From positions 1 through 49,814 of IMG/VR virus record IMGVR_UViG_3300038429_000105: DNA of 49,814 bases. One strand, given 5' to 3'. The notes beneath the pieces were generated by a model, which had not been told where the DNA came from, ran no database searches, and saw only the letters and a program-made list of their open reading frames with translations. The position numbers and the translations under genes were made by a program. This DNA comes from a virus. Shown here piece after piece: positions 1 through 7,920 of this stretch (its first letter is position 1; each line of letters opens with the position of its first letter).

Positions 1-177
1 TCCTGTTAAATCAATAGGACTAAAGGTCTTTTCAAGATATGCACCAGCCGCACCGGCAAGGGCGATTGCTTTTAAAGAATAATACCCCTGAGTCTTAATT
101 GTAGCCTCGGAATAATCCTGTAGATAATAAAGAGTAGGTTCTCCAAGTCCTGTTGCAATTTTTATAAAATCGAGGTG
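1..177. repeat. terminal redundancy, left copy
   Basis: These 177 bases reappear at 49638-49814 with one difference (G at 50, A at 49687). The repeat lies inside a long leftward gene and reading continues in frame across it, so it marks circular closure of the assembly rather than a physical end. The mismatch changes Ala to Val in the encoded protein, which suggests variation between reads or genomes. Confidence 0.95.
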
Positions 178-1341
178 ACTGAGCATACCGCTTGTCGTTT
201 GACCATATTGAACATACTGAATCCTGCCATCATCTCCAAATGAAGCGGTATAATTACAATCAAATGTCCCCAATGAAACATCATCTAGGAATATTTCCGC
301 TGTCGCGGATGACTCAACTGTCTTGTTTACTTGAAACCGCCATGTTTGCCATCTTGCATTGGCATCATGCGGCACATCGGTGGTAACTACAACATCTGCA
401 CCACCTGTTTTTTTTATAACAAGACCTTGAAACGATGACCAGTACAAATTCAATGCCCATGTGTTTGACTGATACCATAGAACAGCTTCATTGAAACCGT
501 TTGCCAGAGAATCGAAATAGGTTTTTATTTCCAAAGTAAATTCATTCGGAGGAGATGATATATACTGAAAACGAGCTGCATAATTAGGAGTTTTATGAGC
601 ATTTGCGGCAAAACTAAATTGTCCTGCCGGAGAAACAGAAGACACTCCATTACCAACATCATTATTAGTCCATGAAGATATGTCTGTACACTCCTCGTCT
701 AGTATGTCCCAACCTAACACACTACTTGTTACATAGGCTGCTTGCGCTAAAGCATCTGTTCCATATTCAAAATTGTCTAATGGAATAATGGTAGAGCTGG
801 AAATGTTTGGCAGGGAATAATTAACTTGGTCTGTATAATCATACCAGAAACTCCCAGCAGGGTCAAAAACTATAAACTGTCCGCAGTTCGTCTCGTATCC
901 TTCCCATATTCGATTAATCACCCCATTGCAGACACAAACTCCATTATTAGGAGCCTCACTAAAAAAGACAGTATTCTCGTTTTCCAATATCTGGAAAGAA
1001 CTAAAAGTATCTTGATTTGGTATGTTAGTTGTATTATCAGATAGATATAATACAGAATTACTTCCAGACGTACCTTGAACAAACGTATGATACTCTGAGG
1101 TATTATCTTTTCGATAATAGAAACCATTCACGGTGGTTGTATAAGTAAGGGGTGTCGCATTAATCGGGGTCATCCCCTGAATACCTTTTATACCATCCGG
1201 CGAGTACCTGAAATTTACTAACTCGCGGAAATTTGACTCACCTATAAGGGATGGGTCTACATCAGTCCGCAACTTGCCGATGAGTGGCCAATCGAAATGG
1301 AAGTGACCTGTTTGTTTTCTTATATCTTTCGCAACAGCCAT
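1..1341 (-). CDS. nozzle-like tail protein, N-terminal 447 codons (continues at 49637)
   Basis: ATG at 1341 opens a frame that runs off the left end and resumes in frame at 49637, ending at 47364; the whole protein is about 1,204 aa. The first 60 residues (MAVAKDIRKQTGHFHFDWPL, then VDPSLIGESNFRELVNFRYS and GIKGIQGM) resemble the N-terminus of podovirus tail-tubular-B/gp10-type proteins, where defined ends are followed by 'N.r..pdG...r.G'. Residues about 205-405 look like an inserted laminin-G/concanavalin-type jelly roll (FTLEIKTYF, WYQSNTWALNLYW, ARWQTWRFQVNK, IFLDDVSLGTFDC), a fold often used for glycan binding. It follows the connector gene by 3 nt. The nozzle role is inferred from position and N-terminus; the lectin-like insert is a pattern call. 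Confidence 0.65.
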   Translation of the reverse strand, partial: MAVAKDIRKQTGHFHFDWPLIGKLRTDVDPSLIGESNFRELVNFRYSPDGIKGIQGMTPINATPLTYTTTVNGFYYRKDNTSEYHTFVQGTSGSNSVLYLSDNTTNIPNQDTFSSFQILENENTVFFSEAPNNGVCVCNGVINRIWEGYETNCGQFIVFDPAGSFWYDYTDQVNYSLPNISSSTIIPLDNFEYGTDALAQAAYVTSSVLGWDILDEECTDISSWTNNDVGNGVSSVSPAGQFSFAANAHKTPNYAARFQYISSPPNEFTLEIKTYFDSLANGFNEAVLWYQSNTWALNLYWSSFQGLVIKKTGGADVVVTTDVPHDANARWQTWRFQVNKTVESSATAEIFLDDVSLGTFDCNYTASFGDDGRIQYVQYGQTTSGMLSHLDFIKIATGLGEPTLYYLQDYSEATIKTQGYYSLKAIALAGAAGAYLEKTFSPIDLTG

Positions 1342-1344
1342 TTT

Positions 1345-2283
1345 TTATGTCCAACTCCTAGGATTTGGTGAAATAAAGTTAACACGAAATCCTAGTGCGC
1401 CAACAGCCTTCCTATGAACATTCTTTGCTTTACGCAACGCCTTGTCATAAGCCATATACAATGGGTCAGCAAACTGCGGCTTGCTATCTCTATACCGATA
1501 GAGCCATGCCGAATACTTTAATAATGCTTCCTCATATCCTGTGGCAAAAGGGTACATACCATAATCTGAATATACAGGGAGTGGTTTTGCATAATAGGGA
1601 ACTGTGATAATTTGACCTGTGGTTGTCGGGGCAGGGTCTAGGAATATTTGATACCGTGGCTGTGGTTGGATGATATAGCTGACTCCGTTTGCCCACCCTA
1701 CATACTGACTGCTCCTTGTTGAAATATTGAACATAGCAGTCGTAAGTGAAGTTGACACAGCGAGAACTTTGCCAAAATAATTATTGGTGACATCTATAAT
1801 GTCATCACCAACAGCTACCGTTGAAAATAATGTTTGCACAGAGTCAATTAGACTAGACTGACCACCAGTAGCGGTGCTTGAATTTGTAGTGCTTCCTGTG
1901 ATTTGTATAACGATGGGATAATCGGCTATCGCGTGTGACGTAGGTGTTCCGGGCGAGTTATTATTCTGTAAATAATTGGAATAACTTTCCCATCCAAGCC
2001 ATGATATAACGGGAGATGAAATTGTTCCGGTATTGTATTGCACAAGACCGAAATTGTCATCGTCAGTCGTCAATACCTCTAGGAAATCAGGATTAAGAGG
2101 ATATGCCGCTTGGTTAGCAACGGTAGTTATCGCTTGCGAATTTGTGCAACACTTTGTTTCCTTGGCAAAGTCCTTCGCCGCCTCATACATAAAATCGAAT
2201 GAGCCTTTTAAATCAATCCATTGGCTTCCACTGGACTCTGAAAGAAGAAGATTGATACGGGATTGATAATCCAATCCTAACAT
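1345..2283 (-). CDS. head-tail connector / adaptor-like protein
   Basis: 312 aa. It begins MLGLDYQSRINLLLSESSGS, followed by a helix ending in KDFAKETKC and then a 'Q..YPLNPDFLEV' segment. That order (N-terminal helical bundle, Cys/Thr turn, 'aYpLP.d' strand) is usual for podovirus connector proteins that dock under the portal. The C-terminal part holds helices with 'YEEALLKYSAWLYRYRDSKP', as in adaptor families that assemble as dodecamers. It sits between the head genes and the nozzle-like gene, in the expected place. ATG start at 2283. The family call rests on layout and motif pattern only. Confidence 0.6.
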   Translation of the reverse strand: MLGLDYQSRINLLLSESSGSQWIDLKGSFDFMYEAAKDFAKETKCCTNSQAITTVANQAAYPLNPDFLEVLTTDDDNFGLVQYNTGTISSPVISWLGWESYSNYLQNNNSPGTPTSHAIADYPIVIQITGSTTNSSTATGGQSSLIDSVQTLFSTVAVGDDIIDVTNNYFGKVLAVSTSLTTAMFNISTRSSQYVGWANGVSYIIQPQPRYQIFLDPAPTTTGQIITVPYYAKPLPVYSDYGMYPFATGYEEALLKYSAWLYRYRDSKPQFADPLYMAYDKALRKAKNVHRKAVGALGFRVNFISPNPRSWT

Positions 2284-2292
2284 TGTTTACTC

Positions 2293-3015
2293 CTATTTAC
2301 GATAAGAAACGTCTATATGTTCTCCAATGAGTTTTGCCATAACAGAGGCAATCATAGTGGCGTGATTCTGGCTTATCTTGCCATCTTTAATCCTCATGCC
2401 TCGTTGCTTTGCGTATGAACCAACCAATTCATTTTTTATCTCTATGCACGGCTGCTCCATTCTTTTCGCTAATTCGTGCGGGTCTGCCGTTTGCTTCCAG
2501 CACTCGTCATATGAGTATTGGGATTTCTTTATATCATCACAAAGCTCTCTCAGGGAACGGGACATCCTGTCCTTATCTACCGGGGAGAGCTTGGGTTTTC
2601 CTTCTTTAATTTTTTCGAGACGGTCTGTCATTGTTTTCAATCTTTTCATTTCGTCTCTTTTCCTTGTCCCTTGGAACACCCCGTCTTCAATGGCTTGTCC
2701 CAAATCCCTTATGTTTTCTTCAAGCTCATACATCTGAGCCTCGAAGTAATATGCGGGATAGTCGCCAGAGACCTTGCCTTTGGGGTTATAATCTACTTCA
2801 GTAAACCACTTAATACCCGAAGATGTCTTAATTGCCTTGGAGGATTTTTTGGCGTTCTCAATAGATGTGTCTGCACTAAGACCCGTTAATTTCACATCTG
2901 TGTCCTCAAGGACTGCCGGTGGGTAGGCAGCTTCCAGTTTTTTAGACGCTGTTCTCTCTTTATACCTCAATCTTAACTTTTCCTTAGTCTCTTCACTCAT
3001 AGGTTTTCGTTTCAT
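2293..3015 (-). CDS. hypothetical charged helical protein of the head module
   Basis: 240 aa, rich in Lys, Glu and Asp, with long predicted helices (for example YYFEAQMYELEENIRDLG near residues 88-105) and a basic start (MKRKPMSEETKEKLRLRYKE). No catalytic motif or membrane segment is visible. It lies 9 nt before the connector gene and is co-directional with all the head genes, so a structural or assembly role is likely. The final third (MIASVMAKLIGEHIDVSYRK) looks like an ordered C-terminal domain. I do not recognise the family. Confidence 0.55.
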   Translation of the reverse strand: MKRKPMSEETKEKLRLRYKERTASKKLEAAYPPAVLEDTDVKLTGLSADTSIENAKKSSKAIKTSSGIKWFTEVDYNPKGKVSGDYPAYYFEAQMYELEENIRDLGQAIEDGVFQGTRKRDEMKRLKTMTDRLEKIKEGKPKLSPVDKDRMSRSLRELCDDIKKSQYSYDECWKQTADPHELAKRMEQPCIEIKNELVGSYAKQRGMRIKDGKISQNHATMIASVMAKLIGEHIDVSYRK

Positions 3016-3043
3016 AATTTTCTCCTTCTTGGGGTGCTTTCGC

Positions 3044-3262
3044 TTAACGCCCTTCTAAAACTTTTTCTATTAAACTTCCTCTTACAAAACTTTTATCCAA
3101 ACCAAAATGCTTCTTTATTTTTCTCTCGAGGTAAGCGCATTTGTCCGCATCTTCGGGGTTTTTAAAGGAGGAACCCCAACCTTTGTCAACTAATTTTTTA
3201 TCTGTATCAGTCCTGCTTTCGCCTTTCGGCTTACTGTCTTTTATAATAATTGTAATTCCCAT
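3044..3262 (-). CDS. hypothetical 72-aa protein
   Basis: I chose ATG at 3262 (MGITIIIKDSKPKG) because GGAG lies 6 nt upstream at 3269-3272; an in-frame start 24 nt further up lacks a ribosome site. The product is small, basic and Lys/Asp-rich (GESRTDTDKKLVDKGWGS, AYLERKIKKHFGLDKSF), with no membrane segment. It is embedded in the head operon between the beta-helix gene and the 240-aa gene. Function unknown. Confidence 0.55.
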   Translation of the reverse strand: MGITIIIKDSKPKGESRTDTDKKLVDKGWGSSFKNPEDADKCAYLERKIKKHFGLDKSFVRGSLIEKVLEGR

Positions 3263-3311
3263 AAAAGCTCCAAAAGGAGGAGCCAATTAAGGCTCCCCCT
3301 TAAAGAATTGA

Positions 3312-4268
3312 TTAACTTGTAAACCAACCTCTGTTCGTCCAGTTTCCACCAGCATCAACAAGACCATTTAATACTATATTATCTGCGGTAACAACTGATG
3401 TAGCTGTGGCAAAGAAATTATCATAAACCTTGCCTGTATCTGAACCACCACTAAAATAGATGTATCTGGCCTTACCGGGTGCGGCATGAGAGGGAAGTAA
3501 CCCAAAGCTATTACCATCAATAATAGTTCTTAAGTGACCTGTAGTAGAGAAACCGATAATATCACCGTAATTGTTAGCAGCGTCCTGAACAAACTCATTG
3601 GTGGAAATCCTAGTGCCTACCAAATCGGCAGTTGCACCAGCAAGACCAACACCCACTGAGCAACGGTCAAAGAAGCAACCAGCCACCGTGGTATACCAAG
3701 CGGAATTGATAGTAACCGCTGCCGTGTTGTAGGCAGTCCCGTTACCCTGATTAAACTTACAATTCCCAATATATCCACCAAACCCCGGAGAATAGAACTG
3801 AACTAAAGGATACCCTGTCATTCCACCTTTTTTAAAGTGGAAATTCTCTATATCGACATATGGAGCCAGAATATTTAATACAGGGGTCGATGTCACACCC
3901 GCTGCACCCTGAAGGGTAGTAGCATAACCTTCACATCTCGCTCCCTGACCCGTCCCAGTTCCAATAAGGGTAAGCCCATACAAAGTCTTGGCAATAGAAA
4001 GATTCGCTGTTAGAGACGTGGGGATAATAACCTGAGGGTCTCCGCCAACTATATCTGGTGTCCTTGGGCGGACATAAATAGTAGCCCAAGCACTTGCGGC
4101 AGCAATGGCGGTATCAACATACTGATAGGGTGAATCCATTGTCCCTGCTGCACCACCACCTTCGTTATCTACGAACAACATCTGATTACTCCACCAACCG
4201 GCAAAAGTAGAGCCACCACCTATATTTGGTGTTGCCAGTATGCCGTGTGGAAAATTAGTTAAACCCAT
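3312..4268 (-). CDS. beta-helix virion protein next to the capsid gene
   Basis: 318 aa, dominated by short Gly/Asn/Thr-rich turns and repeated strand rungs (IENFHFKKGG, IGNCKFNQGNG, VAGCFFDRCS, GTRISTNEFVQ, IIDGNSFGLL, VYDNFFATATS). This is the signature of a right-handed parallel beta-helix such as pectate-lyase-like domains. The N-terminus (NEGGGAAGTMDSPYQYVDTA) has the 'G....PY.....A' entry found in many such phage proteins. It is the first gene after the capsid gene, separated by a strong hairpin, so it may be a capsid decoration or head-fibre protein; a glycan-cleaving role is the alternative. Fold fairly sure, role uncertain. Confidence 0.6.
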   Translation of the reverse strand: MGLTNFPHGILATPNIGGGSTFAGWWSNQMLFVDNEGGGAAGTMDSPYQYVDTAIAAASAWATIYVRPRTPDIVGGDPQVIIPTSLTANLSIAKTLYGLTLIGTGTGQGARCEGYATTLQGAAGVTSTPVLNILAPYVDIENFHFKKGGMTGYPLVQFYSPGFGGYIGNCKFNQGNGTAYNTAAVTINSAWYTTVAGCFFDRCSVGVGLAGATADLVGTRISTNEFVQDAANNYGDIIGFSTTGHLRTIIDGNSFGLLPSHAAPGKARYIYFSGGSDTGKVYDNFFATATSVVTADNIVLNGLVDAGGNWTNRGWFTS

Positions 4269-4355
4269 ATAAATCTCCTTAAATTAGGAACTCTGCCCTG
4301 TCTTTAACTCGCATGCACAGCCGGGAAGAATTTCACTCCCCCTTACCCTATTGGT

Positions 4356-4392
4356 GTGAGTGTGGGGCTTTTGAGTTACCCCACACCCTCAC
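4356..4392 (-). other. strong hairpin between capsid and beta-helix genes
   Basis: Arms 4356-4367 and 4379-4392 form 12 base pairs (7 GC-rich plus 5) with a 2-nt bulge and an 11-nt loop. In the leftward transcript it follows the capsid stop by only a few bases and is not followed by a U-run, so it is not a classic terminator. A role in transcript stability or partial attenuation after the most-expressed virion gene is inferred. Confidence 0.6.
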
Positions 4393-4399
4393 TTTTAAA

Positions 4400-5350
4400 T
4401 TATGGAACCTGTTGGAAGTAAAATGCTTGCCAACCTGTGAAGCCGTAGCCCCAATAACTGTATAGAGAGAATTTGAGACGGAAGGTTTCAAAATCAATCT
4501 TTGCCCCACCTTCATCTTCCATACGGGTTATCCACATGGCAAGTTTCTTTAAAAGACCCCAATCGACCATTATCCAGTTTTTCGTTGAATAATCGTTGAA
4601 ATACTGGGATGTTTTATATTCCCACTTCCTTCGGTTCTGGACATTGATAGTCCCCTCAGCAGAATACAATCCTTTTTCAGTTGCAGTCAGCTCTTCAAAT
4701 CTCTGGTCATAGGATGTCGCTCCTATAAAACCATCGGGATTAATGGCGAGGATTTCACCATTAAGACCCCTGAATCCCCTCATAAGGATTCGCGTGGCTT
4801 CTACAGTAGTGGGATTAAATGCAGCAGTTCCCAAGTTACTGTTTCCCGGCTGGCTAAATGCTGAGTAAGTCACATAATCATTTTTGGTGGTATGTGCTGT
4901 GCTGGCAATAGCCACGCCTTCTTCATTCCACGGCATGAAATCGAATGCGGCAGAATTAAGGTTTGCATAACCTCTAATTGCGGCTTTCTCTTTGGTTCTG
5001 TGGGCTGCGGTCATCAGCTCCCTAGGAATGTCCTTTAGAACATTATAGAGGTTGTTTAACCAAAGCTTTCTTTCCAATTCTACCGCAAATGCAAATTCGG
5101 CGGGTTCGATACGAACTCCATAACCCGGAGCCATATCTACATACCGGAGTGTTCCGTTAAAACGTGGCATATCCGGTAAACCGCTTACGCTGTATTTTTC
5201 GTAAAAGGCTGAGTCTATGTGTTCGTGAGTATAAAGAGTCTCTGCCAAGGTTTCCCTCTGATGCAGTTCCTCTGTCACCTCCGCCGTAACTTTGTCCCAA
5301 CCTTTTCTAACTAATTCGGGTAATCTTGATTGAACTATAGGATTAGGCAT
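4400..5350 (-). CDS. major capsid protein (HK97-fold type)
   Basis: 316 aa, beginning MPNPIVQSRLPELVRKGWDK. The fixed features suit an HK97-type shell protein: an N-terminal helix, a long central helix around ERKLWLNNLYNVLKDIPREL, an E-loop-like middle, a core with VEATRILMRGFRGLNGE and LAINPDGFIG, and a C-terminal aromatic strand (YSYWGYGFTGWQAFYFQQVP) typical of these families. It comes after scaffold and portal and before the connector, the normal position. The scaffold is a separate gene here, so no N-terminal delta domain is expected. Its 11-nt spacing from the upstream 273-aa gene suggests co-translation. Confidence 0.82.
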   Translation of the reverse strand: MPNPIVQSRLPELVRKGWDKVTAEVTEELHQRETLAETLYTHEHIDSAFYEKYSVSGLPDMPRFNGTLRYVDMAPGYGVRIEPAEFAFAVELERKLWLNNLYNVLKDIPRELMTAAHRTKEKAAIRGYANLNSAAFDFMPWNEEGVAIASTAHTTKNDYVTYSAFSQPGNSNLGTAAFNPTTVEATRILMRGFRGLNGEILAINPDGFIGATSYDQRFEELTATEKGLYSAEGTINVQNRRKWEYKTSQYFNDYSTKNWIMVDWGLLKKLAMWITRMEDEGGAKIDFETFRLKFSLYSYWGYGFTGWQAFYFQQVP

Positions 5351-5361
5351 AATCTATCTCC

Positions 5362-6183
5362 TTATCTTCCTGCGAAATGTGCGGGTGAGAATCTACAGAT
5401 TATCCTTTCTTTGCCAGCTTCAGCAAAGTCGAGTTCCTTGACCTGAACTCTAAAGTAATCTGTCGCCGGTGTCGCGGCGCAGTTAAAGCACATTCCTAGA
5501 TAATCAGATGTAGAGTTAATCTGGACATAGGAATCACCTAATCTATAAGGCAGAATCACGCAGGTATCCCCAGCTGCGATAGCATATGGAAAAGCCATTG
5601 TAAAGGTGTGACCTGTGGTGCTTGCTGCCAAATTCACCCTGTATATTCCCTTATTTAAACCTGAACGGAAATATGTGGTTGACAACTGTGCAACAGTGGC
5701 AACATCTGCTCCGGGGGTAACTGTCATGCTTGCTCCAGTTGTATCTCCCGTAGTAACCGTCTGAAGTGTTGGTGCTACTCCATATGTTGCATTATATATT
5801 GGGGCTTCTACAAAAATCGTGCCGTCTAAAAGAGCAACTTGCACTTTTGGTGCAGGGTCTCCCAACGCTCCGAATTGCCCCATCTTCATTATCGCTATCT
5901 GTGATGCTTGGCTTGTAACCGAAGCCATATACGCACCATAGGTAGAATTGTTCAACTCTGTCATTGGATAGTTATTGAATCCTACCACTATACCCGTGAT
6001 AGTTTTTGCAACAGTCGTTACATCTGTAGCACCTGCCGCAACCACCAACGGAGCCATCCCGTTGAATGAACCACTATCGCACTTGACAAGTTGTCCCATG
6101 TAGAGGCTTGCAGCAGTTACCGAGTCAATCGGAAACCACGCAGTTTCTACATTTCTTGTTCCTTGTGCAATCTTAAAAGCCAT
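5362..6183 (-). CDS. probable capsid decoration / stabilising protein
   Basis: 273 aa, Ala/Thr/Gly-rich and beta-rich, with no charged coiled segments. It starts MAFKIAQGTRNVETAWFPID. Its middle has repeated Thr/Ala strands (TGIVVGFNNYP, VTTGDTTGASMTV) and the end, KERIICRFSPAHFAGR, is ordered. Small beta-rich proteins just before the capsid gene are often decoration or cementing proteins expressed at near-capsid level. No known motif fixes this; position and composition are the only support. Confidence 0.5.
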   Translation of the reverse strand: MAFKIAQGTRNVETAWFPIDSVTAASLYMGQLVKCDSGSFNGMAPLVVAAGATDVTTVAKTITGIVVGFNNYPMTELNNSTYGAYMASVTSQASQIAIMKMGQFGALGDPAPKVQVALLDGTIFVEAPIYNATYGVAPTLQTVTTGDTTGASMTVTPGADVATVAQLSTTYFRSGLNKGIYRVNLAASTTGHTFTMAFPYAIAAGDTCVILPYRLGDSYVQINSTSDYLGMCFNCAATPATDYFRVQVKELDFAEAGKERIICRFSPAHFAGR

Positions 6184-6194
6184 GATTGGCCTCC

Positions 6195-6617
6195 TTATCT
6201 AAATTGTTTGCAACCACACTGAGGACACCCTGAGGTAATAATCTCCGTGTTACTATGAATCACTCCTATCGGATTTCCGTCTGAATCTAGTTGCATTAAT
6301 CTAGGCGTTGATACCGTGGTCACACATATCTTGGCCGCTTGTAAAGAAGCGTTTGAGCAAGGATACTGAAAAGCAGCGGAACCGTTATTATTGTAATAAA
6401 GGTCGGGCTTGTCCGTAACATAATATCCAACACCATCACCTAATTTGTCTCTGTCGGTATTGCAGACAAATCCGCAATTCCAACACCTGTAAAACTTATT
6501 GGATTGGTCTTTTGTGACCCTTCCGTCAATATACGCGGTAGCCCCAAAAATACTTATAACTCTCTTCTCTCTAGGCAGCCGTGTTTTGTAATACTTTCTG
6601 TTTCGTGACTCTGCCAA
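6195..6617 (-). CDS. zinc-ribbon protein of the head module
   Basis: 140 aa with two CxxC knuckles far apart: FYRCWNCGFVC near residues 42-52 and GCPQCGCKQFR at the very C-terminus, plus further cysteines (YPCSN, KICV). This pattern suggests one bipartite zinc ribbon closing the protein on itself. It abuts the scaffold gene and precedes the decoration-like gene. Small zinc-binding virion or assembly proteins occur in environmental phages, but I do not know a function for this one. Confidence 0.5.
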   Translation of the reverse strand: MAESRNRKYYKTRLPREKRVISIFGATAYIDGRVTKDQSNKFYRCWNCGFVCNTDRDKLGDGVGYYVTDKPDLYYNNNGSAAFQYPCSNASLQAAKICVTTVSTPRLMQLDSDGNPIGVIHSNTEIITSGCPQCGCKQFR

Positions 6618-7505
6618 TTATAAACCCATCTCTGATAGTTCTTTATCGGAAAATAATTTTGCAGCTTCTCTCTCTAAGTCGGAAAACTTACTTCTGTCTA
6701 CGACTTTCTCAGCCTGTGTAGTAGTAGAGGGAATATTAACCGCCCCCACTTTGACAGTTGTAGTCTGACTTTTTAAAACTTTCTTTTCCATAGGATTCCT
6801 TAACTTAGCAATATAAGCTGTGGTTGCATTACGGTAATTAATAAGAAAATCCTTCTTGGCATCACCTGTATACGCCTTATTGAACTCCCCTCCGATGGCG
6901 ACTCCGCGAGCGTCTCTGCCTTTTACTTCTGTCATCATCTGGTAGATTTCGGGACTTTCATCAGGGTCAAGCGAATCCTCGATTAACTTCGTATATTCTT
7001 TTCCGTAATCTGCTTTTCCTTTTTTGGCTTCCGAGTCTTTTTGTGCTTGCTTTCTCTCAATTGTCTTAAGGATAAATTCCCTATTCTCTTTAGTGTATCT
7101 TACTACATCTTCAGGGGTAGGGTCTTCCGGCATCACCGGCTCCACAAGTTCTTCCTCTTGCGAAACGGTTCCGCGAGTTTTTATTTCCTCAAGTGTTTCG
7201 AGAACGGGAGAAAGTTCCTCCTTCAACTGTTTCTTTAGTTGTCGAGTAATAATTCTTCCGATGTGGGAGCGGACTCCCTGTGGTAAGTCATCTTCTGCTT
7301 CCTTGGCTAACCGTTCAGCTTCAGCGACTCTTGCGGCTTCTTCTGCGGCTTCCTTGTCGGAAGCTTCCTTAGCCGCTAGTTCGGCGGCTTCTTTCTCTGC
7401 CGCTTCTTTGTCGGCAATTTCTTCTTTTGCTTTGGTCTCTGCTAACAGCTTTTCAGCGCCAGTGGTGGCTTGTGTCAAGTCATCACTGTTATCGGCTTTT
7501 GCCAT
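6618..7505 (-). CDS. scaffold protein
   Basis: 295 aa, extremely Ala/Glu/Lys-rich and predicted helical. Residues about 18-75 are an almost unbroken charged coiled coil (repeats of KEAAEKEAAELAAKEASDKE type), and the C-terminus is basic-acidic helical (FSDLEREAAKLFSDKELSEM). Low-complexity helical proteins encoded between portal and capsid are typically internal scaffolds that template the procapsid and then leave. It is encoded after the portal and 129-aa genes and before the two small virion genes and the capsid. No protease domain is seen. Confidence 0.7.
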   Translation of the reverse strand: MAKADNSDDLTQATTGAEKLLAETKAKEEIADKEAAEKEAAELAAKEASDKEAAEEAARVAEAERLAKEAEDDLPQGVRSHIGRIITRQLKKQLKEELSPVLETLEEIKTRGTVSQEEELVEPVMPEDPTPEDVVRYTKENREFILKTIERKQAQKDSEAKKGKADYGKEYTKLIEDSLDPDESPEIYQMMTEVKGRDARGVAIGGEFNKAYTGDAKKDFLINYRNATTAYIAKLRNPMEKKVLKSQTTTVKVGAVNIPSTTTQAEKVVDRSKFSDLEREAAKLFSDKELSEMGL

Positions 7506-7530
7506 TTTTCAGTTACCTCCTTTTATAATA

Positions 7531-7920
7531 TTAATTCCCACGCTTTTTCTTCCTAGCGTCCCTAGATTTTTCCAATGCTACTCTACCTTCAGGTGTTTTT
7601 AGGAAAGAAGATGTTTTGTTAATACTGTTATTAACAACATTATAAGACGCCAAATCTTTTGCTATCTTTTTTATTCTCCTGTCCAACACTTGTAATTTTG
7701 CTACATCTATCGGTTCAACTTTTCCATCTTTCAACAAAGAAGCATAAACTTTATTAAACAAATCAGAATGTTCTTTTACATCTTCCTCTAAAACTTCTTT
7801 ATATGGAGAGGTATCCATTTTTTCAATAACCGGACTAAGCTCACTAAGTATGCTGAGTATTTTCCATCCTTGTTTCCCCATTAACTCTAAGTATTCTTTT
7901 AAGTCGTTACCAGATAACAT
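7531..7920 (-). CDS. hypothetical 129-aa protein coupled to portal
   Basis: ATG at 7918-7920 overlaps the portal stop as TAATG, so translation is probably coupled. The protein is helical and charged (MLSGNDLKEYLELMGKQGWK; KVEPIDVAKLQVLDRRIKKI) and ends in a strongly basic tail (ALEKSRDARKKKRGN). It lies between portal and scaffold. Possible roles are a portal accessory or a second scaffold part; nothing in the sequence decides. Confidence 0.6.
   Translation of the reverse strand: MLSGNDLKEYLELMGKQGWKILSILSELSPVIEKMDTSPYKEVLEEDVKEHSDLFNKVYASLLKDGKVEPIDVAKLQVLDRRIKKIAKDLASYNVVNNSINKTSSFLKTPEGRVALEKSRDARKKKRGN

Noticed and set aside
1-177. Physical direct terminal repeat as in T7-like phages
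   Set aside because: It lies inside one gene that would be broken at both ends; in-frame continuity favours a circular assembly.
1488-1503. CTCTAT-ACCG-ATAGAG palindrome
   Set aside because: The arms resemble the operator but the centre differs, and it lies in the connector coding sequence with no promoter.
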